Positions 60,460 through 64,000 of a DNA stretch of 64,000 nucleotides are shown piece after piece. The stretch spans positions 64,001 through 128,000 of the IMG/VR virus record IMGVR_UViG_3300035703_000009; one strand, 5' to 3'. Origin of the DNA: a virus. The notes beneath the pieces are model-generated. The model made no database searches. It saw nothing but the letters and a program-made list of their open reading frames with translations, and was not told where the DNA came from. A program made the translations under genes and the position numbers. Positions within the stretch are counted from its first letter, which is position 1. Each line of letters opens with the position of its first letter.

Positions 60460-63400
60460 ATGACCCGTGAAATTCAATACACCAAAGTACTAACCGATGA
60501 CTCTAGCTTTCAACTAGTCAGAACCAATCCAAAGCTCACAGGCAATGTGAAGCTGACTATTAATGAGGCCGGCGACATGTGGCTTAATGCAATTAAAGCA
60601 AACCTTGAGCTTGCAAAGGACGACTATGCTAGGTTTCCAATAGACATTGCTCAGTCCTTACCTGCAAACATTTACCAGTTTTTCAAGAACGGCGAGACTC
60701 CAAAGGAAATCATCTTTGCTCTAACTGAGAGCATCGATTTGGTCAAGACCTCAAAGGACTTTAAGGATCAGTTTGACTTTTCAAACTACTTTAGCGGCAT
60801 CAAATATTTTCCATCCAATAAGTACGAGGAAAAGCTTACCTACTTTGCTCCTTTGTACCTAAAGAAGAACCTACCGAATTACTTTGTCATTCTTAAGATG
60901 AAGGGTCCTCTTAATAACCAGATTGTGCAAGATCGTCAGAACTTTGAGAGCGGCCAAACTCGTGACCAATACTTGATTGAGCTATTTAAGACTGCAACAA
61001 TCGTCAAGACATTTGATCTTAGTCCAACTAGCAATCCCGGTAAGTATCTTAGGACTTACCTAAATAGCCCTGGGTTCCCTGTGAGCCCACTTACTGTTTC
61101 ATTTAATGAGAATGATTACACCACTTGGAATGGGATCCTGATTGACTCTGGTGTGTTCGGAAGCAAAGGCGAATTACTCTACTCCCAATACGCTGATTCA
61201 ACTCCTTTAAAGTTTTTTGAAGAAAACATCACAAATGGATTTGAACGCAATGGTGTCATTGTACCTAACATCGTCAATTTGGAATTCATCTTTGACGATG
61301 AGACTTCTAATGATTACGAGTTTGACAGATATTTGGGAATCTATGTGGACACAGTTGAGCTCTCAAAGCTAGACATCGATCTTGCTCGACTCTATACCGA
61401 AAGAACAATTTGGCCAAACTCTCCAAAATTACGTAAGGAGTACTTTGAGAGCGATGAGGTAAAACTATTTCAATCGAACCAAAACGGAATCGTCTTGCCA
61501 ATCAAAAACCTTGACCTAAACTTAAACGAGTTCAGCACAATGTTTACTGATGCCGACTCTTTATACTTTAACTATATCACTGATAAAGACAATAAGTTAC
61601 GTCTTCCAAAGCTAACCTCTCCATACACAATAGAAAGATCGAATGAGGTGGCAGTGAGCCTAAATGCAGTAGGAACTATGATCACAGCTACTGTAGTAAG
61701 TTCTCATGCATTTGACACAGGTGACTTAGTGCAGATAGTTAGTCCAGATCCAGAATATGCTGGTGAGTTTTTTGTCACTAAGCTGTCTGACACACAGTTT
61801 CAATATATCTTGACCTCTACTCCAACTAATGCTGCTGCAAACGGAAACGCATCACAGGAAGTCGGCCAAGCTAAGATCACTCTGAGCGATCGTGAAATCG
61901 ACCTCGGCAAGTTCATCGGCGCAAGCAACGACCTTTTCTTGCAAGATGCGGGTTTTGCAAGCAAGATTGGAGGTCACTCACACGCAGTCATAAAAATAAA
62001 GTCACAGCTCTCTCACCTAGACGAGTTTAAACTATACCATCCAGCTGGAACACGGTCTGACTCTGGTGGAAAATATGACTTGTTCACAGCAACAGTCGGT
62101 TATACTCTCATCCCAAATCCTGGTGAGTACTATGCTTTCAATGATTATGACAACGTCACAGGATATGACACCTTTTACTTTAATGCTACTGGTCTAGCTA
62201 AAGAGATAGCAAAAGCGATAGAAGGCTGCCTAAATAAGGTTCGTAATCGAGACTTCACCGCTTATGCATATGATGATCACATTTTCATTAAATGTAATGT
62301 TCCAGGAAATTTTGATGCGATTCATAAACTTACATTTAGCTCATTTTACTCACAATACTCCTCTATTGAAATCAATGACACGACTGACACTGATATAATC
62401 GGTCAAAGCTTTAATTTCGTCGGTGGTTCACGATTTGCAGGCAATCGTCTTGTGCTCAATAAAAAGCACTTAAGTAAGATTAAAGATAACTTTGATGACA
62501 TCTTAGTTAGGACCGAAATAGGTTGGTCAAAAATAAAAAAGTACTCAACATATATCGATGAGGTGAACGACGTTAATCAACTTACTGAGGAACTTCGTTC
62601 AAAACAAATCGCTGAATACCTCAATCATTTCGTCCTCATCTTAGAAGACGAAGAGGTACCGAGCATTAAGTATACCGAGTTTGTGATGCGTAAGAAATTT
62701 AGACCAAGTTTCGGATTCATCTCAATGTTACCGATCAAAGACCTAGACTTTGATTTCTACTCTAGCGAATACTTAAACTTTCCACTGATCGATCTATACC
62801 AGCACTACTTTGTGCCAGAAAAAGTTAATCTATTAAACGTAAACGACACATATAAAATAATAGGTGGTGGAACAATAAAGATAAATGATGCTACTACTCT
62901 TGCAAATGTGACTGAGTCTATTAATTTAACTACTCTACCTATTTTATCAATAGTCGACCTAAACACAGGATTGGGGTATCAATTTATTGCAGGTCAAAAA
63001 GTAAGAGTAGAGCACGATAACTCTAATTACTTTATTGCAACAGTTAACTCATACCTACTAGGTAATTTAAACGTAACTGTTATTAGCAAAAGCGGAAGCT
63101 CAACTTTTTCAAGTTGGACAATTTTTAGAATTATTGATTCTAGCGTTACATCTTTCACAATAAACAGTCAGTGTTCATACTCTGTAATAGAAGGAAGTGC
63201 ATTTGTAACTTACGATAATCCTAATAGCTTATTTGTGCCTATATTTGATGAAAACTTAGAACTTAAGGATTTTGAAGGATTTTCCATTCTAAAGGATCCA
63301 ACTAAAGTCGTTGCTGCTCAAACAACTGATGAATATCTATTGAAAACCAAATATCTAAATGGACTAACTGAGACTGAATATGATTTCTATAAAGAAAATA

Positions 63401-64000
63401 GTAGCAAAGACTTTGCACTTAGATCTAAGATGTTGCCGTATATCACTAAATGGGCGATAAAAAACGGCAAAGATTCTAGAGACAATCCATATCGTTTAAA
63501 CACTGAGATAGTCTTTGGTCGCAATAACTTTGCACCTGATCACACAACATATACTCAAAAGACTAGCGCTTTTACTCACGAATGGTTTTACATTGAGAGT
63601 CAATTCAACTATCTGTATGATAAAGAAACAGTTAAGGCTAATTCTTATTATTTTGAGAAACCATTTGACTTAGGTCTAGCCACATCTGATCCTAATTACT
63701 TTATCGAGTATTTTACTTACACGCCAATAATTGATGCAGCATATTCAGAAAGCGGAAAAGACGAAGAGGTAGGGCCTACTCAACTCAGATATGCGTCAGT
63801 TTACAAAAATCAAGCTGGCAAATACGAGACCTTCTTTAAAGGATTCAAGGTAGAGTTCAATGATGTTACTGACACGAGTGTCATAGGGGAAGATGGAAAG
63901 CCAGTTGCAAATACCTCGACAACTAGGTTTGAAGACTACAAATTTAGCTGCATACTCAAAGTAGTGAAAGAAGACTTTGCTTCGCTTGATACTCCTCCTT
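60460..64000 (+). CDS. Very large virion protein, 3' end beyond the window (partial, about 1180 aa seen)
   Basis: An ATG 3 nt after the previous stop opens a frame that stays open to the window edge. It begins MTREIQYTKVLTDDSSFQLV and contains beta-rich structural-type sequence throughout, such as VVSSHAFDTGDLVQIVSPDP (residues about 410-430), NVTGYDTFYFNATG and WSKIKKYSTYIDEVND. It ends at the edge in KVVKEDFASLDTPP. No domain is recognised; the position makes it a baseplate- or fibre-type virion protein. Confidence 0.75.
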   Translation, partial: MTREIQYTKVLTDDSSFQLVRTNPKLTGNVKLTINEAGDMWLNAIKANLELAKDDYARFPIDIAQSLPANIYQFFKNGETPKEIIFALTESIDLVKTSKDFKDQFDFSNYFSGIKYFPSNKYEEKLTYFAPLYLKKNLPNYFVILKMKGPLNNQIVQDRQNFESGQTRDQYLIELFKTATIVKTFDLSPTSNPGKYLRTYLNSPGFPVSPLTVSFNENDYTTWNGILIDSGVFGSKGELLYSQYADSTPLKFFEENITNGFERNGVIVPNIVNLEFIFDDETSNDYEFDRYLGIYVDTVELSKLDIDLARLYTERTIWPNSPKLRKEYFESDEVKLFQSNQNGIVLPIKNLDLNLNEFSTMFTDADSLYFNYITDKDNKLRLPKLTSPYTIERSNEVAVSLNAVGTMITATVVSSHAFDTGDLVQIVSPDPEYAGEFFVTKLSDTQFQYILTSTPTNAAANGNASQEVGQAKITLSDREIDLGKFIGASNDLFLQDAGFASKIGGHSHAVIKIKSQLSHLDEFKLYHPAGTRSDSGGKYDLFTATVGYTLIPNPGEYYAFNDYDNVTGYDTFYFNATGLAKEIAKAIEGCLNKVRNRDFTAYAYDDHIFIKCNVPGNFDAIHKLTFSSFYSQYSSIEINDTTDTDIIGQSFNFVGGSRFAGNRLVLNKKHLSKIKDNFDDILVRTEIGWSKIKKYSTYIDEVNDVNQLTEELRSKQIAEYLNHFVLILEDEEVPSIKYTEFVMRKKFRPSFGFISMLPIKDLDFDFYSSEYLNFPLIDLYQHYFVPEKVNLLNVNDTYKIIGGGTIKINDATTLANVTESINLTTLPILSIVDLNTGLGYQFIAGQKVRVEHDNSNYFIATVNSYLLGNLNVTVISKSGSSTFSSWTIFRIIDSSVTSFTINSQCSYSVIEGSAFVTYDNPNSLFVPIFDENLELKDFEGFSILKDPTKVVAAQTTDEYLLKTKYLNGLTETEYDFYKENSSKDFALRSKMLPYITKWAIKNGKDSRDNPYRLNTEIVFGRNNFAPDHTTYTQKTSAFTHEWFYIESQFNYLYDKETVKANSYYFEKPFDLGLATSDPNYFIEYFTYTPIIDAAYSESGKDEEVGPTQLRYASVYKNQAGKYETFFKGFKVEFNDVTDTSVIGEDGKPVANTSTTRFEDYKFSCILKVVKEDFASLDTPP

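Overview
The window is one contiguous piece of a large T4-type (straight-tailed, contractile) myovirus genome. It carries recognisable homologues of T4 gp18 (sheath), gp19 (tube), gp32, gp41, gp43 (N-terminal half only), gp46, gp47, gp55, UvsX and RNase H, plus NrdA and NrdB. The host is most likely a Bacteroidota (Flavobacterium- or Cytophaga-like) bacterium. This is inferred from four things: the near absence of Shine-Dalgarno sequences, with an A-rich AAAATAA-like element before most starts instead; a phage-borne Bacteroidota-type Hc1 histone-like protein; a phage-borne ribosomal-protein-S1-like protein; and low GC content.

Layout. 1-3230 (minus): topoisomerase II (cut by the window edge), DinG-type helicase, a small lipoprotein and an Fpg/Nei glycosylase. 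3303-5869 (plus): small virion-type genes, a 271-aa protein, the tail tube and an acidic protein, closed by a terminator. 5899-7804 (minus): dCMP deaminase and a thymidylate-synthase-fold enzyme with the Asn-to-Asp change typical of dCMP hydroxymethylases. 7858-12459 (plus): tail/fibre genes ending in an AT-rich, apparently imported cassette with two paralogous fibre proteins. 12520-23085 (minus): recombination/replication block (gp46, gp47, gp41, UvsX, N-half of DNA polymerase, dUTPase-like enzyme and several unknown genes). 23203-26824 (plus): tail sheath and a GH19-type endolysin. 26825-30000 (minus): GroES, RNase H, gp32, Hc1-like protein. 30026-34162 (minus): two late-type genes, one with HExxH, then nrdA and nrdB. 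34310-41795 (minus): S1-like protein, a 1513-aa virion-type protein, GroEL. 41804-44672 (minus): two nucleases and small unknown genes. 44737-49104 (minus): an NAD+/ADP-ribose cluster (NAMPT-like, macro domain, deoxyribosyltransferase-like, PRPP-synthetase-like) and UvsE. 49356-50423 (plus): RuvC-like resolvase and a gp55-type late sigma factor. 50462-64000 (plus): five very large virion (baseplate/fibre-type) proteins, the last cut by the window edge.

How it fits together. The gp55-like sigma factor has a matching set of GATAAATAAT/TATAAATT boxes about 15-20 nt before the first gene of structural transcription units, resembling the T4 late promoter TATAAATA. A second motif, TTTAGTATNNTAATC, precedes gp32 and, with some divergence, other non-structural genes; it looks like an early or middle promoter. 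Most genes are tightly packed with TAATG or ATGA overlaps.

The most notable features are the NAD+ salvage/ADP-ribose cluster, which resembles published phage NAD+ reconstitution (NARP) pathways; the co-occurrence of GroEL and GroES; the S1-like protein in a phage without Shine-Dalgarno signals; the DNA polymerase that stops just after motif A with no C-terminal half in the window; a shared C-terminal acidic peptide on gp32 and gp41; and a 250-nt intergenic region with an inverted repeat next to a G-quadruplex-type tract. No tRNA, CRISPR array, insertion sequence or integrase was seen, and no stretch longer than about 250 nt lacks a gene.
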